Shown: positions 33,531-44,614, counted from the stretch's first letter. The stretch is 64,000 nt of DNA from Pictodentalium vernedei (GCA_031216915.1 CM062292.1:201459262-201523261), one strand, 5' to 3'. Translations and numbers: made by a program. The notes: generated by a model not told the origin, from the letters alone.

Positions 33531-33781
33531 TTAACCCTTTACCCAACATAACAGCCAAAACCGGCCAGTGCTATTCCCAAATATCGCCAATTAATTTTCA
33601 AAATATTTTCATTTTTTGTCTCAAAAACATAGGTTATGACCCCTCGTTGGAACGAGCTCTTCGAGCTCGTTCCAACGAGGGGTCATAACCTATGTTTTTG
33701 AGACAAAAAATGAAAAAAATTAGTTATTCAAGAATTTTCTTTGCAAATGTCGTCTGCTTTTCATGTTAGGTAAAGGGTTAA
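33531..33781. mobile_element. TTAA MITE family F1, best-preserved hairpin
   Basis: Ends TTAACCCTTTACCCAACA and TGTTAGGTAAAGGGTTAA. At 33606-33716 there is a hairpin with perfect 54-bp arms and a 3-nt loop (33660-33662). Right-end sequence recurs at 55204-55311 and, reversed, at 13037-13111. Confidence 0.85.
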
Positions 33782-33954
33782 ACTTGTTTAATGGTTTAAG
33801 AATTTCAAATGGTCTTGACATACTTATAGATGAGGAATCTGTTTACATTATTTCTTTTATTACCTGTACCATTGTGTGTCAGAACATTGCTATTTACCCA
33901 AGAAAATAATATGATCTTATTTGTTGTTAACATTTTGAAGGACAGGCTGATCCT

Positions 33955-34212
33955 TTAACTGGTTGAGTGCTAGAAGCCACTATCAGGGCTTTCAAAAAAA
34001 TGAGGGTACCAGTGCAAAAGTCTATGTTTTTCTTGCCCATGTTTCAAATTCAGTCAAACACAAATAATATTTTTTTTTATATAAATCTGTAAATTTGTTC
34101 TATTACAAATTATTGGAGAGTGCCTATAGGCACTCTCCAATAATTTGTAATAAAACAGATTTTGAATAAGAAATTCAGACTACCAAAAACAATGTAGCCC
34201 TCAACCAGTTAA
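33955..34212. mobile_element. TTAA MITE family F2, copy b
   Basis: Ends TTAACTGGTTGAGTGCTAG and GCCCTCAACCAGTTAA. The central palindrome ATTACAAATTATTGGAGAGT / ACTCTCCAATAATTTGTAAT is at about 34101-34153, with GCCTATAGGC at the centre. Confidence 0.8.
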
Positions 34213-34284
34213 AAGCAGAGTGAGGAAGTTATATTGTTCTCATTTGCATATGCATGTATCCTCCAACCGGGTCTCTATATTACA

Positions 34285-34533
34285 ACACTATTATTACCTG
34301 ATAAGTCTGTTAGTCTGTAAGTCTGTTCACATTTTCCTTTAGCACAGGCTAAAGTAGTTCTTGTTCGATCGTCAGAAAATTTCATATACAGGTTTGAGAT
34401 CATGTCTAGATGAGAACATCCCCTTTTGGTCATGATCGGTCAACCGTGATGGGTGCCCGAGCCCAAAACCTCAAAACCTTTAGCACAGTCTACAAGTCGT
34501 ATTTATGAAGGGATTTCATTGTAACTTGGTAAT
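34285..34533 (+). mobile_element. HINE fragment (13-kb array type)
   Basis: GTCTGTTAGTCTGTAAGTCT and then one and a half monomers of the 143-bp type (TGTCTAGATGAGAACATCCC). Both element ends are missing; it stops at a GGGCTGCACAGTA transposon end. Confidence 0.65.
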
Positions 34534-34640
34534 AGGGCTGCACAGTATACCAGTAAACCGGTAATTACTGGTATTGAGAATGATACCGGATGAATACCGG
34601 TATTGTTTTTAAAGTACCGGTATATCGTAAGAAGCGGTAT
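34534..34640. mobile_element. hAT-like end with ATACCGGTAT motifs
   Basis: TAGGGCTGCACAGTATACC and repeated ACCGGTA resemble the element at 8939-9507; no partner end was found nearby. Confidence 0.45.
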
Positions 34641-35253
34641 GGGATCAAATTATTGAAGTGGAAGTCGATATATTATTAGGGAAAAAACAGTCAGTGTATT
34701 TTATCATGTTTGTCATCCCCCAAATGTCAATCATAGAAAACAGATGATGTACTACTTGAAACTCCTCCCAGACTGACAACTCCTGTTATGAAGTACATAT
34801 CAATCAATCTTCATTCGACCAATGAAAAGACAGTTTGCAGCATACTTGAGCTGCGTAAGTTACAAGTAAGTATACATGTACCAGCAATTTGAAACTGAAA
34901 ATGAAAGTTGAATATTTCGGGAGTGCGTTGAATTCAGGGAATGAATACTTTGACACATTTGTGAATGTAATCTCATGTTTTTCCATGTGAATAATAAAAT
35001 TACTCACAAAATCATTATAGGGAGTGTTTGTTTTATTTATTCTATTCCTCTCAAAAACAGATAAAACCTGAAGACATGTTGATGAGCATTTCCATCAACA
35101 CTGTCATTGTGAACTTTGAACTTATTAATATTAATAAACTGTTCAATGGCAATAAAGGCGAGTGGTGGACGTCCCTGTCACTTTTCGCTCCAGTTTTAAA
35201 ACGACAACCATCACTCTAAAACTTAACTATTTTTTTGTAACTTCCAATATTTT
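34641..35253. other. No gene seen
   Basis: Frames 34804-35007 (-) and 35028-35219 (+) have no domain that I recognise. Confidence 0.45.
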
Positions 35254-36997
35254 TAGCTCAACTTGACAAAGTCAAGCTGAGCTATTGCCATCACTTCTCG
35301 TCCATCGCCGTACGTACATACGTACGTACGTACATATGTACGTACATGTACGTATGTACGCTAGTAGGTACGTCCAAACGTACGTACGTCCACAATTTCC
35401 TTTGGCACACCTCACAGGTCGCATTTATGATCAGATCGCTTTGAAACTTGGTATGCTTGTTTGGGGTGACCTCTAGATGGGAGCTATCGATTTTCGTCAA
35501 TTTCCGTCAAAAAATGTTGCTGCGGCCAATGTTCTTAGAACTTAGTTTAGTCAGATCTCAATATTTTCCTTTGGCACACCCTACAGGACATTTATGATTG
35601 GATTGCTTTAAATCCTGGCATGCTTGTTTAGGGTGACCTCTAGATGGGAGCTATCAATTTTCTTCAATTTCCGTCAAAAAATGTTGCTGCGACCAACGTT
35701 CTTAGAACTTAGTTTAGTCAGACCACAATATTTCCCTTTGGCACACCCTACAGGGCACATTTATGATTGGATTGCTTTGATACCTGGTATGCTTGTTTGG
35801 GGTGACCTCTAGATGGGAGCTATCAATTTTTTTACATTTCCGTCAAAAAATGCTGCCGCCGCCAACGTTCTTAGAACTTAGTTTAGTCAGACCTCAATAT
35901 TTCCCTTTGGCACACCCTACAGGGCACATTTATGATCGGATTGCTTTGAAACCTGGCATACTTGTTTGGGGAGACCTCTAGATAGGAGCTATCAATTTTC
36001 TTCCATTTTGCATCAAAAAATATTGCCGCGGCCAACATTCTTAGAACTTAGTTCAGTCAGACCTCAATACTTCCCTTTGGCACACCCTACAGGGCACATT
36101 TATGTTCGGATTGCTTTGAAACCTGGCATGCTTGTTTGGAGTGACCTTTAGATTGGAGCTATCGATTTTCTTCCAATTCTGTCCCTCAAAAAATGTTGCC
36201 ACTGGCAACGATCTTTGAACAAAGTTTAGTCAGGCATCAGTATATTCCTTTGGCATGCCCAACAGGGCACATTTATGATCAGATCGGTTTGAAACTTTGT
36301 ATGCTTGTTTGGGGTTACCTCTAGATGGGAGCTATTGATTTTCTTTGATTTCCATCAAAAAATGTTGCCACCGACAATTACCTTCGATGAACTTAGTAAA
36401 AACTTAGTGCAGTTAAGCATCAATATTTCCATTTGACACACCCTGCAGGGCACATTTAAGATTGGATTGCTTACAAACTTGGTGTGCTTGTGTGGGGTGA
36501 CATCTATATGGGAGCTGTCGATTTTCTTTCTATTTCTGTCAAAAAATGTTGCTGCTGACCTTTGAACTCAGTTTAGTCAGACCTCAATATTTCCCTTTAA
36601 CACACCCTTCAGGGCATATTTATGATCAGATCACTTTGAAACTTGGTATGTGTGTTTGGGGTGACCTCTAGATGTGAGCTATTTTTTAATTTCCTTAAAA
36701 AGTTATTGTCGTTATCACCAGCCTTTGAACTTACTGCATCTGTGCATCAACTTATCCCTTTTGCACTCTCTGTAGGGTATATTTATGAATTTCCATTAAA
36801 AAAAACCCTTTTGCCAGTCTTACAGTTTACATTTAAAAATGCATGGATTACTCTGACGTTGTGAATACACAATGCTGTTATGTTGAAATTTCATCAAATA
36901 ACATTGGTACCAATGATCTTCAATTTTGCCATTTCATTTATAACTTACCAAGTTCAAGTTTGTCAAGTTGAGCTACAGTATCATTGACACTTTCATT
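35254..36997 (+). mobile_element. HINE-like element with ~169-bp array
   Basis: 5' TAGCTCAACTTGACAAAGTC with its stem partner CAAGCTGAGCTATTGCC, a CGTACGTACGTA microsatellite (35310-35400), then about eight units of about 169 bp containing GGTGACCTCTAGATGGGAGC (35635, 35801 and on to 36660). The 3' module is GTCAAGTTGAGCTAC, stem, TTCATTT. Open frames of about 62 codons repeat with the unit and are not genes. Confidence 0.8.
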
Positions 36998-37156
36998 TTT
37001 GAAAACATAGCATACAGAGAACAGAAATTAACATATTCTCAATTATCACAATTCTTGTCGTATTTCATAATCCTTTCATAAACATTGAACATTATCCTTT
37101 TCATCAAACACAACACACAGTCTAGTTAAATTACAGTGTCATTGACACTTTCATTT
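36998..37156 (+). mobile_element. Second HINE 3' module
   Basis: GAAAACATAGCATACAGAGA to the stem GTGTCATTGACAC and TTCATTT, collinear with 16360-16506. It directly follows the first HINE's 3' end, so two ends are stacked. Confidence 0.7.
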
Positions 37157-37223
37157 ATTACCAGGTAAACACATGCATGGACATCACTGCTCAGCTCACA
37201 CGTGAATTATGACCAGTCTATGG
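37157..37223. mobile_element. Palindromic MITE P5, right fragment
   Basis: ATTACCAGGTAAACACATGC then GACCAGTCTATGGCGACTG. The left half is replaced by the HINE 3' end. Confidence 0.6.
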
Positions 37224-37269
37224 CGACTGTTCTATACAGGCTTTTGGTGGTCTTGCTGATGGAGGTTTT

Positions 37270-37975
37270 TAGTCCCCTACCGGCATCGCCGGAGGGGACT
37301 ATAGGTTTGCACTCCGTCCATCCGTCAGTCTGTCCGTCTGTCAGTCACACTTTAGTTTTCCAGAGTTTTTTTGGAAATGCTTCAACGGAATGATTTCATT
37401 TTTCATTTTTGGTAAACTACTATAGAACGATGACTTACAGATCAAGTTTCATTTGTACTCTGTCCATCCGTCAGTCTGTTAGTCAGTCTGTCAGTCATAC
37501 TTTAGTTTTCCGGACTTTTTTTGGAAATGCTTCAACCGAATGATTTCATTCTTGGTAACTTTTTTTGGAAATGCTTCAACCGAATGATTTCATTCTTGGT
37601 AACTTTTTTTGGAAATGCTTCAACGGAATTCATGCTGATCACATCTAGGTTATAACATTTGTATAATTATTAACTGGTAGAGTGCTGAATTATTTTTGGT
37701 TATCAAAATTTGTTCACATATCTTTGCCTTGTTACAATTTATGGGAGAGTGCCAATAGGCACTCTCCCATAAAATGTAGCAAAACAAATCCACACAGACT
37801 AAATAATTTCACTTCAAAGGTGGTATGGCGAACATCCACTGAATATGAAGCCTTCAAGTTGTGGTACCGACACTTCAGAATAAAGCCCAGATATGGGCTT
37901 CCAGCACTCTACCGGTTAATGCTCATTAGTCCGGTAGGAGACATTGTATTGCTTCAGCGATATGACCGCTCTTGT
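37270..37975 (+). mobile_element. HINE-like element, TAGTCCCC type, with nested MITE
   Basis: 5' TAGTCCCCTACCGGCATCGC forms a stem with CCGGAGGGGACTA. Short array of GTCCATCCGTCAGTCTG and TTGGAAATGCTTCAACCGAA units. 3' module AGTCCGGTAGGAGACATTG, then CGATATGACCGCTCTTGT. A family F2 MITE is inserted in its 3' part. Confidence 0.8.
37670..37919. mobile_element. TTAA MITE family F2, copy c, in a HINE
   Basis: TTAACTGGTAGAGTGCTGAA to TTCCAGCACTCTACCGGTTAA (ends inverted). The same HINE position without insert reads ATTATTAATGCTC at about 39806-39818, so TTAA was duplicated on insertion. The hairpin contains GGGAGAGTGCC / GGCACTCTCCC. Confidence 0.9.
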
Positions 37976-38178
37976 TACAATTAAGTCTTGGCTACCTGTG
38001 TAGACAGCCAAGACTTCACTTGACTCCACTACTAAGTAAAAGTTTCCCCATATGGGAACCCCCAGGTGGAGCAGTGCTTATTTACTGTGGTAACCAAGTT
38101 CTGCTTTACTAGTAAAAAAGTAACTAATTCCTGAGGTGGTAGTTCTCTAAAGTGGGCAAAATAGGTATAAACGAGTGG
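37976..38178. repeat. Duplicated flank unit, first copy
   Basis: GTCTTGGCTACCTGTGTAGA palindrome followed by P10-type sequence (TACTGTGGTAACCAAGTTCT, CTCTAAAGTGGGCAAA). Repeated at 39869-40070. Confidence 0.8.
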
Positions 38179-39868
38179 AAATATGGAAAAGCACCAAAAT
38201 ATCAGTTTTCCGGAGTTTTTTTGGAAACGCTTCAACGGAATGATTTCATTTTTGGTAAACTACTATAGAACGATGACTTACAGATCAAGTTTGAGTTTCA
38301 TGCTGATTGCACTATTCTTGTGTGAGTTATGGCCCTTGGAAATATGGAAAAGCGCCAAAATGTCAGTTTTCCTGACTTTTTTTTGGAAACGCTTCAACGG
38401 AATGATTTCATTTTTGGTAGCCTACTATAGAACGATGACTTACAGATCAAGTTTGAGTTTCATGCTGATTGCCTTATTCTTGTGTGAGTTATGGCCCTTG
38501 GAAATATGGAAAAGCGCCAAAATATCAGTTTTCCGGACTTTTTTTTTGGAAACGCTTCAACAGAATGATTTCATTTTTGGTAACATACCATAGAATAATG
38601 ACTTACAGATCAAGTTTCATTTACACTCTGTCCATCCATCTGTCAGTCTGTCAGTCAGACTGTCGGTCATACTTTAGTTTTCCGGACTTTTTTTGGAAAC
38701 GCTTCAACAGAATTATTTCATTCTTGGTAACCTACTATAGAACGATGACTTACAGATCAAGTTTTATTTGCACTCTGTCCATCCGTCAGTCTGTCAGTCA
38801 GACTATCAGTCATACTTTAGTTTTCCGGACTTTTTTTGGAAATGCTTCAACCGAATGATTTCATTCTTGGTAACCTACTATAGAACGATGACTTACAGAT
38901 CAAGTTTGAGTTTCATGCTGATTGCTTTATTCTTGTGTGAGTTATGGTCCTTGGAAATATGGAAAAGTGCCAAAATATCAGTTTTCTAGACTTTTTTTGG
39001 AAACGCTTCAACAGAATGATTTAATTTTTGGTAACCTACTATAGAAGGATATCTTACAGATCAAGTTTGAGTTTCATGCTGATTGCCGTATTCATGTGTG
39101 AGTTATTGCCCTTGGAAATATGGAAAAGCACCAAAATATCAGTTTTCCGGACTTTATCTGGAAACGCTTCAACGGAATGATTTCATTTTTGGTAACCTAC
39201 TATAGAACGATAACTTACAGATCACGTTTCATTTACACTCTGTCCATCCATCCATCCGTCAGTCTGTCAGTCAGTCTGTCGGTCGTACTTTAGTTTTCTG
39301 GACTTTTTTTGGAAACGCTTCAATGGAATGATTTCATTTTTGGTAACCTGCTATAGAACGATGACTTACAGATCAAGTTTCATTTACACTGTGTCCATCC
39401 ATCCGTCAGTCTGTCAGTCAGTCTGTCGGTTATACTTTAGTTTTCCAGACTTTTTTTGGAAATGCTTCAACGGAATGATTTCATTTTTGGTAACCTACTA
39501 TAGAACGATGACTTACAGATCAAGTTTCATTTGTACTCTGTCCATCCGTCAGTCTGTCAGTCATACTTTAGTTTTCCGGACTTTTTTTGGAAATGCTTCA
39601 ACCGAATGATTTCATTCTTGGTAACCTACAGTAGAACGATAACTTGCAGATCAAGTTTGAGTTTCATGCTGATTGCATTATTGTTGTGTGAGTTATGGCC
39701 CTTGGAAATATGGAAAAGCACCAAAATATCAGTTTTCTGGACTTTTTTTGGAAATGCTTCAACGGAATTCATGCTGATCACATCTAGGTTATAACATTTG
39801 TATAATTATTAATGCTCATTAGTCCTGTAGGGGACATTGTATTGCTTCAGCGATATGAGCGCTCTTGT
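38179..39868 (+). mobile_element. HINE-like element, TAGTCCCC type, second copy (5' end missing)
   Basis: Starts mid-monomer (AAATATGGAAAAGCACC) and carries about ten monomers of two kinds: one with TCATGCTGATTGC and GAGTTATGGCCCTTGGAA, one with CTGTCCATCCATCCGTCAG. Ends TAGGGGACATTG then GAGCGCTCTTGT. Monomer length keeps frames open, giving false proteins. Confidence 0.75.
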
Positions 39869-40070
39869 TATAATTAAGTCTTGGCTACCTGGGTAGACAG
39901 CCAAGACTTCACTAGACTCCACTACTAAGTGAAAGTTTTCCCATATGGAAACCCCAGGTGGAGCAGTGCTTATTTACTGTGGTAACCAAGTTCTGCTTTA
40001 CTAGTAAAAAAGTAACTAATTCCTGGGGTGGTAGTCCTCTAAAGTGGGCAAAATTGGTATAAACGAGTGG
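39869..40070. repeat. Duplicated flank unit, second copy
   Basis: Near-identical to 37976-38178, but continues into ATAAACTTGACTTCATACC, the usual P10 continuation. Confidence 0.8.
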
Positions 40071-40235
40071 ATAAACTTGACTTCATACCTTTATTGCAGT
40101 CATGATATAGCCACAGATGCTTAAACACAAGTAAATAAATAAATAAGTTAGTAAAAGTTTCACTTGATTATGAGGGAGCAAATAATAAATAGAATTCTCC
40201 TTTAAGGACACTTTTATAATCTATGAGAAGACTCA

Positions 40236-40341
40236 AATGAACATTTTGCAAGAATCAAAATTTATTCTCATTGTCTACTTTGCGAGAATCATTTTCGAGA
40301 ATCGATTCTGATTCTCAAATGAATATTAAGCGTGTCTAAGA
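40236..40341 (+). repeat. GAATC-rich dispersed repeat
   Basis: CAAGAATCAAAATTTATTCT and GAGAATCGATTCTGATTCTC; same family as 30295-30400. Confidence 0.55.
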
Positions 40342-40489
40342 TTAAGCCAATAACATACATAATTAACATTCGTGGGCATTGTGTAGATGACAGATTACCA
40401 ATTGGGAGTGGGTGGTGGGGGGGGGGGGGGTTGGAGGGGGAGGAGGTTTGTCCTGACTGTTACGACTCAAGTCCCAACTGATATTCCAA

Positions 40490-40959
40490 CTACAGTACAG
40501 TCACCGTGGACTGGTTGTAATCCACACGTGGACAGTGATGTCCAAACATGCATTTACCCGGTAATAAAAATCATCATCAGCAAAATTTTAATTAACTGGT
40601 AGAGTGCTAAGTTATTTTTGGTCATGAAAATTTGTTCATGTGTCTTTGCCTTGTCACAACTTATGGGAGAGTGCCAAGGGGCACTCTCCCATAAATTGTA
40701 ACAAGGCAAACCCATATTGACCAAGTAATTTCATTTCTTAGATAATATGAAGCACATCCACAGAATATGACACTTTTAGGCTGAGGTACCTTCTCTTCAT
40801 ATGAAAGCCCCGATAGTGGCTTCTAGCACGCTACCAGTTAATGAAGCACCGGGTTGTACCTGATAATTATTACTATTATTAGTTTTAGAATCTTGTAATA
40901 TTACGTCCATGGAAATACTGTCCAGGTGAAGGTGACCAGTCCACGATGGCCGTACTGGA
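40490..40959. mobile_element. Palindromic MITE P5, copy d, with nested F2
   Basis: ACAGTCACCGTGGACTGG to CAGTCCACGATGGCCGTACT. It is interrupted at its central ATTAATGAAG palindrome by an F2 MITE (40592-40851). The right arm of the palindrome is also lost after GGGTTGTACC. Confidence 0.7.
40592..40851. mobile_element. TTAA MITE family F2, copy d
   Basis: TTAACTGGTAGAGTGCTAAG to TAGCACGCTACCAGTTAA. The empty site AATTTAATTAATGAAGC is kept in P5 copy e (about 48692). The hairpin GGGAGAGTGCCAAGGGGCAC sits in the centre. Confidence 0.85.
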
Positions 40960-41001
40960 CATCATCAAGGCATGCCTTCTTTGAAGGCATGCTTGATGAT
41001 G
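40960..41001. repeat. Palindrome P6, copy a
   Basis: CATCATCAAGGCATGCCTTC pairs with GAAGGCATGCTTGATGATG (one base missing on the right). Second copy at 55161-55203. Confidence 0.8.
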
Positions 41002-41235
41002 AAGTTGGAATACATGTATTTGTCAGTCAGGATTATAATTTATAGTTCAGAATACATGTAGTAGCCTTGATGCATGGTGCATGGGCTTCCCACCTTCTTA
41101 TTTAATTTGAAAAAAATGATTCAAAATGAGTCATGCAGGGACCAAATGGACCATAGATCTTCATTTGCATGAGACCCACTGAGTGTGACATAAGTCCAAG
41201 TAGCAAATCTAGTCTCGTAAGTAAGTACGTTATTA
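41002..41235. other. No gene seen
   Basis: Unique-looking DNA up to the TA target of the next MITE. Confidence 0.4.
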
Positions 41236-41861
41236 CAGCGGAGCCCTGTTAATTGAATAGCCATTTTACCTATGAAAATTATTCAATTAACAGGAATATT
41301 CAATTAACAGGGATTGTGTTACTTTCCTATATTCTAGAAATAAACTTAGAATTTATTCTATTATTATTTATTTATTTATTTATTGGTGTTTAAGGTCACA
41401 TATCTCTGCACAATGGCTAAGCATGACCGTGACAGTTTTACGGGTAGAGGAAGCTGGAGTACCCGGAGAGAACCACCGAGCAACGGCGAGCAACTGTCAG
41501 CTCCCCAACATACCAACTCCACACAAGCAGGGTTAGCATTGGTTGAAGACAGGTGCACCATCGACGTGCAGTACGCCTTAGTACACAGCGTCACTGTGCC
41601 CCCATGTGGGCAATGGGGGTGAAGTGTCTTGCCCAAGGACACAACGCAGTTGCCACAGGTGGGATTCGAACCGAGGACCTCTCGGCTTGCAGCCTGCACC
41701 TCTACCAACTGAGCCACCGCGCCCCCTATTCTATTATATCTTGTTTGACAGAGCTCCATGAGATCTGTCAAACAAGGTATGATAGATTAAATGCCTGTTT
41801 TGGATGTACTGAGGCCAAATAGGTCTATAAACAAAGAAAAAACTGGGGAGAGTCAGGCTAA
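41236..41861 (+). mobile_element. pogo/Tigger-like MITE, copy 4, left part
   Basis: Begins CAGCGGAGCCCTG after TA and includes the GACAGAGCTCCATGAG palindrome. It is interrupted first by a SINE (41365-41727) and then, at GGCTAATTTCT, by DIRS copy B. The MITE resumes at 46265 (CAACAGATTACAAGATTTTC). Confidence 0.85.
41365..41727 (-). repeat. tRNA-headed SINE
   Basis: Read on the minus strand: GGTGGCTCAGTTGGTAGAGG (A-box) and GGTTCGAATCCCACC (B-box), then GTGTCCTTGGGCAAGACACT, the body CTCCGGGTACTCCAGCTTCC, and a (AAAT)n tail. The 10-bp duplication ATTCTATTAT is at 41355-41364 and 41728-41737. The head lacks a proper acceptor stem partner, so it is not a tRNA gene. Confidence 0.85.
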
Positions 41862-41865
41862 TTTC

Positions 41866-42130
41866 TTATCAACCTACTTTACAGTTGTTTACTACAGGTT
41901 TGCACTACAGTGGAAGACCCTAACTTGGAAAATATACTCTCTATTTTGATCTTTCCAAAGCGATTTGGGAAAGAAAAGTAGTGCAAAAGCACCAAGAAAA
42001 AATAAGCCAAAACTGGTTCGAGTGCTACCAGCTCAGACCCAGTAGGGGATGCTCTTCTCTTAGTACAATATAATTCCATGACTTCCGGAACCAGTGCGTA
42101 GGCAGTCACCAAAGAATCATTCTTTTTTCG
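41866..42130 (+). repeat. DIRS copy B left inverted terminal repeat
   Basis: TTATCAACCTACTTTACAG to about ATTCTTTTTTCGTCCG is the inverse of 45971-46264 with scattered differences (TTGTTTACTACAGG, ATACTCTCTATTTTGATC, AAGCACCAAGAAAAAATAAG). Confidence 0.85.
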
Positions 42131-42261
42131 TCCGTCCATGTGGTTGGACGTCCATTTTGCATACAGAAAGTAATAATTCAGCTCGTTCATAATGGTTTCC
42201 TGTGACTGGAATTATGGATCTGAGGATCGTATAATAACAGGACTGTGTTTTATATATTCTC

Positions 42262-44330
42262 GTTATTATTTTCAACCACATTTTCAGTGTATTTTATATA
42301 TTTTCCGTATTGCATGCGACTTTCGCATACCGTGCGGTTCGTAATAAGATTTTTCGATTAATAAATTTTATTATTATTATTGGAGTTAGTTGTCAATGGG
42401 GGACTGAATGGACAGGTTTTCTCCTCTCTCTTGAGGGCAGAATTTCGTTTTTTTGGGTCCTTGTCGGCCATCTGGGTTCCGTTCTGTTCCGCCGGTACTT
42501 TTTCTGCCACCTTTCTCTCGTAGTTGGGGGTGCTCTTCTACTTTCTACATCTGTTGAGTTCACCTTTTTCTTCTACTGCTCTCACCTCTGTTATGTCCAG
42601 TACGGTTCTTTAGGGCAATGCCCTTTGCCCTCACTTTGTTGCGTTCTCGTGGCCGTTCCTCCCACACCCGCGGGGAGGGGGGAGCGCTATCGTTTCGAGG
42701 CCTCCCGACATGACCATGTCTGGTGAGAGTTATACCCCCTCCATGGGGGATGTGCAGTTTTTAACCATGGTGGATACTGCGGGAGCTGTTGAGCTGTCTG
42801 GTAAAGAGAGGTCGAGCTTGGTTGCTCACTCCCCTTTTCCAAAAGTTTCAACAGCTCCCGTCGTATCTGCTGCTACTGCTGTTCCGTCCGCAACATCATC
42901 GGTCACCGTTTCACACGGCCTTGGCTTATCCCTGCAGGGATCTGCAGAGATGTCTGGTAGTGTGGATGTGGGGGTATCGGCCTCGGCCTTCCCTGACTTC
43001 AACTCGGTGAAGTCTGAAGTGGCTGCCGACCAAACCCCCTGCTGTGGCCTCTCCGATGTTGAGCACAGCAGTTTTATCCCTGCAGGGGACTGCAGAGATG
43101 TCTGGTAGTGTAGACGTGGGTATCGGCCTCAGCCTTCCCTGACTTCAACTCGGCGAAGTCGGAAGTGGCTGCCGACCGAACCCCCTGCTGTGGCCTCTCA
43201 GCCATTGAGCACAGCAGTTTTATCCCTGCAGGGGTCTGCAGAGATGTCTGTAGTGTAGAGGTGGGGTATTGGCCTCAGCCTTCCCTTACTTCAACTCGGT
43301 GAAGTCGGAAGGAGCTGCCGGCTGAATCCTCTACTGTGGTCTCTCTGCCGTCGAGCATTATTTTTTATTATTTTCAACCACATTTTCATTGTATTTTATA
43401 TATTTTCCGTATTGCGTGCGGCTTTTGCGTACCGTGTGGTTCGTAATAAAATTTTTCGATTAATGAATTTTGTTATCATTATTGGAGTTAGGTGGCAATG
43501 GGGTACTGTATGGACAGGATTTCTCCTCTCTGTTGAGGGCAGAATTTCTGTTTTTTGGGTCCCTGTCGGCCGTCTGGGTTCAGTTGTGTTCCCACCAGTA
43601 CTTTTTCTGCCACCTTTCTCTCGTAGTTGGGGGGGTTCTTCTACTTTCTACATCTGTTCAGTTCACCTTTTTCTTCTACTGCTCTCACCTCTGTTATGTC
43701 TAGTACGGTTCCCTTTAGGGCAATGCCTTTTGCCCTCACTTTGTTGCATTCTCGTGGCCGTTCCTCCCACACCCATGGGGGGGTGGGGGGATGCTGTTGT
43801 TGCGAGGCCTCACGACACGACCATGTCTGGTGAGAGTTATACCCCCTCTGTGGGGGATATGCAGTTTTTAACCGTGGTGGATACTGCGGGAGCTGTTGAG
43901 TTGTCTTGTAAAGAGAGGCCGAGCTTGGTTGCTCTCTCCCCTTTCCCACCAGTTTCAACAGCTCCCGTCGTCTCTGCTGCTACTGCTGTTCCGTCTGCAA
44001 CGTCATCGGTCACCATTTCAGACGGCCTCGGCTTATCCCTGCAGGGATCTGCAGCGCTGTCTGGTAGTGTGGATGTGGGGTATCGGCCACGGCCTTCCCT
44101 GACTTCAACTCGGCGAGGTCAGAAGTGGCTGCCGACCGAACCCCCTGCTGTGGCCTCTCAGCCGTTGAGCACAGCAATTTTTCCCCTGCAGGGGTCTGCA
44201 GAGATGTCTGTAGTGTAGACATGGGGTATCGGCCTGAGCCTTCCCTGACTTCAACTCGGTGAAGTTGGAAGGAGCTGCCGGCCGAACCCTCTACTGTGGT
44301 CTCTCCACCGTCGAGCACGGCAGTTTTCTC
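42262..44330 (+). repeat. Tandem duplication of DIRS leader and gag start
   Basis: The leader (TTATTTTCAACCACATTTTC, GCGTACCGTG) and gag start occur at 42262-43356 and again at 43363-44330. Inside the first copy a unit of about 155-160 bp (TTATCCCTGCAGGG...CTGCAGAGATGTCTG) is itself repeated about three times. Confidence 0.8.
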
Positions 44331-44600
44331 ATTAGATTCGGATGTTATTATATTCCAATATTCAGTTAACAGCTTGAATTTGTACTGGAGGTATGTTAGA
44401 TTTGGATGTTCATGGTTGGGCCACCATGAGTTCCATGGTGTTTCCGTTTCTGGTCCCATGACCAGTTTAGCAGGACCAACGCCTTTTGTGCAGCATGGAC
44501 CTTCTGTCCCTCAGAGGTCTGCGGCGACTCTTCTGAGTTTCCGCTATGTAGATCCTCGGGGTATGTCATACCCCTATACACGTCTGCCTTCAGATGTTTT
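42710..44600 (+). pseudogene. DIRS copy B gag-like fragments
   Basis: Two starts, at 42713 (MSGESYTPSMGDVQFLT) and about 43823 (MSGESYTPSVGDMQFLTVVD), are followed by Ser/Thr/Pro-rich sequence (STAPVVSAATAVPSATSSVT, VGYRPRPSLTSTR). Neither reaches the conserved C-terminal half of ORF1 (no LAAYLPPDKFDD), because of the tandem duplication, the MITE fragment at about 44345 and the large deletion. The larger open frame at 43412-44218 includes untranslated leader and should not be taken as one protein. Confidence 0.65.
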
Positions 44601-44614
44601 GGCTGGAGCCCGAC

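Noticed and set aside
35285-35500. Tyr/Val-rich frames around CGTACGTA
   Set aside because: Microsatellite at the start of a HINE array.
41690-41727. tRNA gene (minus strand), also 52912 and 55470
   Set aside because: A and B boxes are present but no complete cloverleaf, and each is joined to a shared SINE body with tail and target duplication.
43412-44218. 268-codon gene
   Set aside because: The frame includes DIRS leader sequence; the real ORF1 start is at about 43823 and the frame ends in duplicated, truncated gag sequence.
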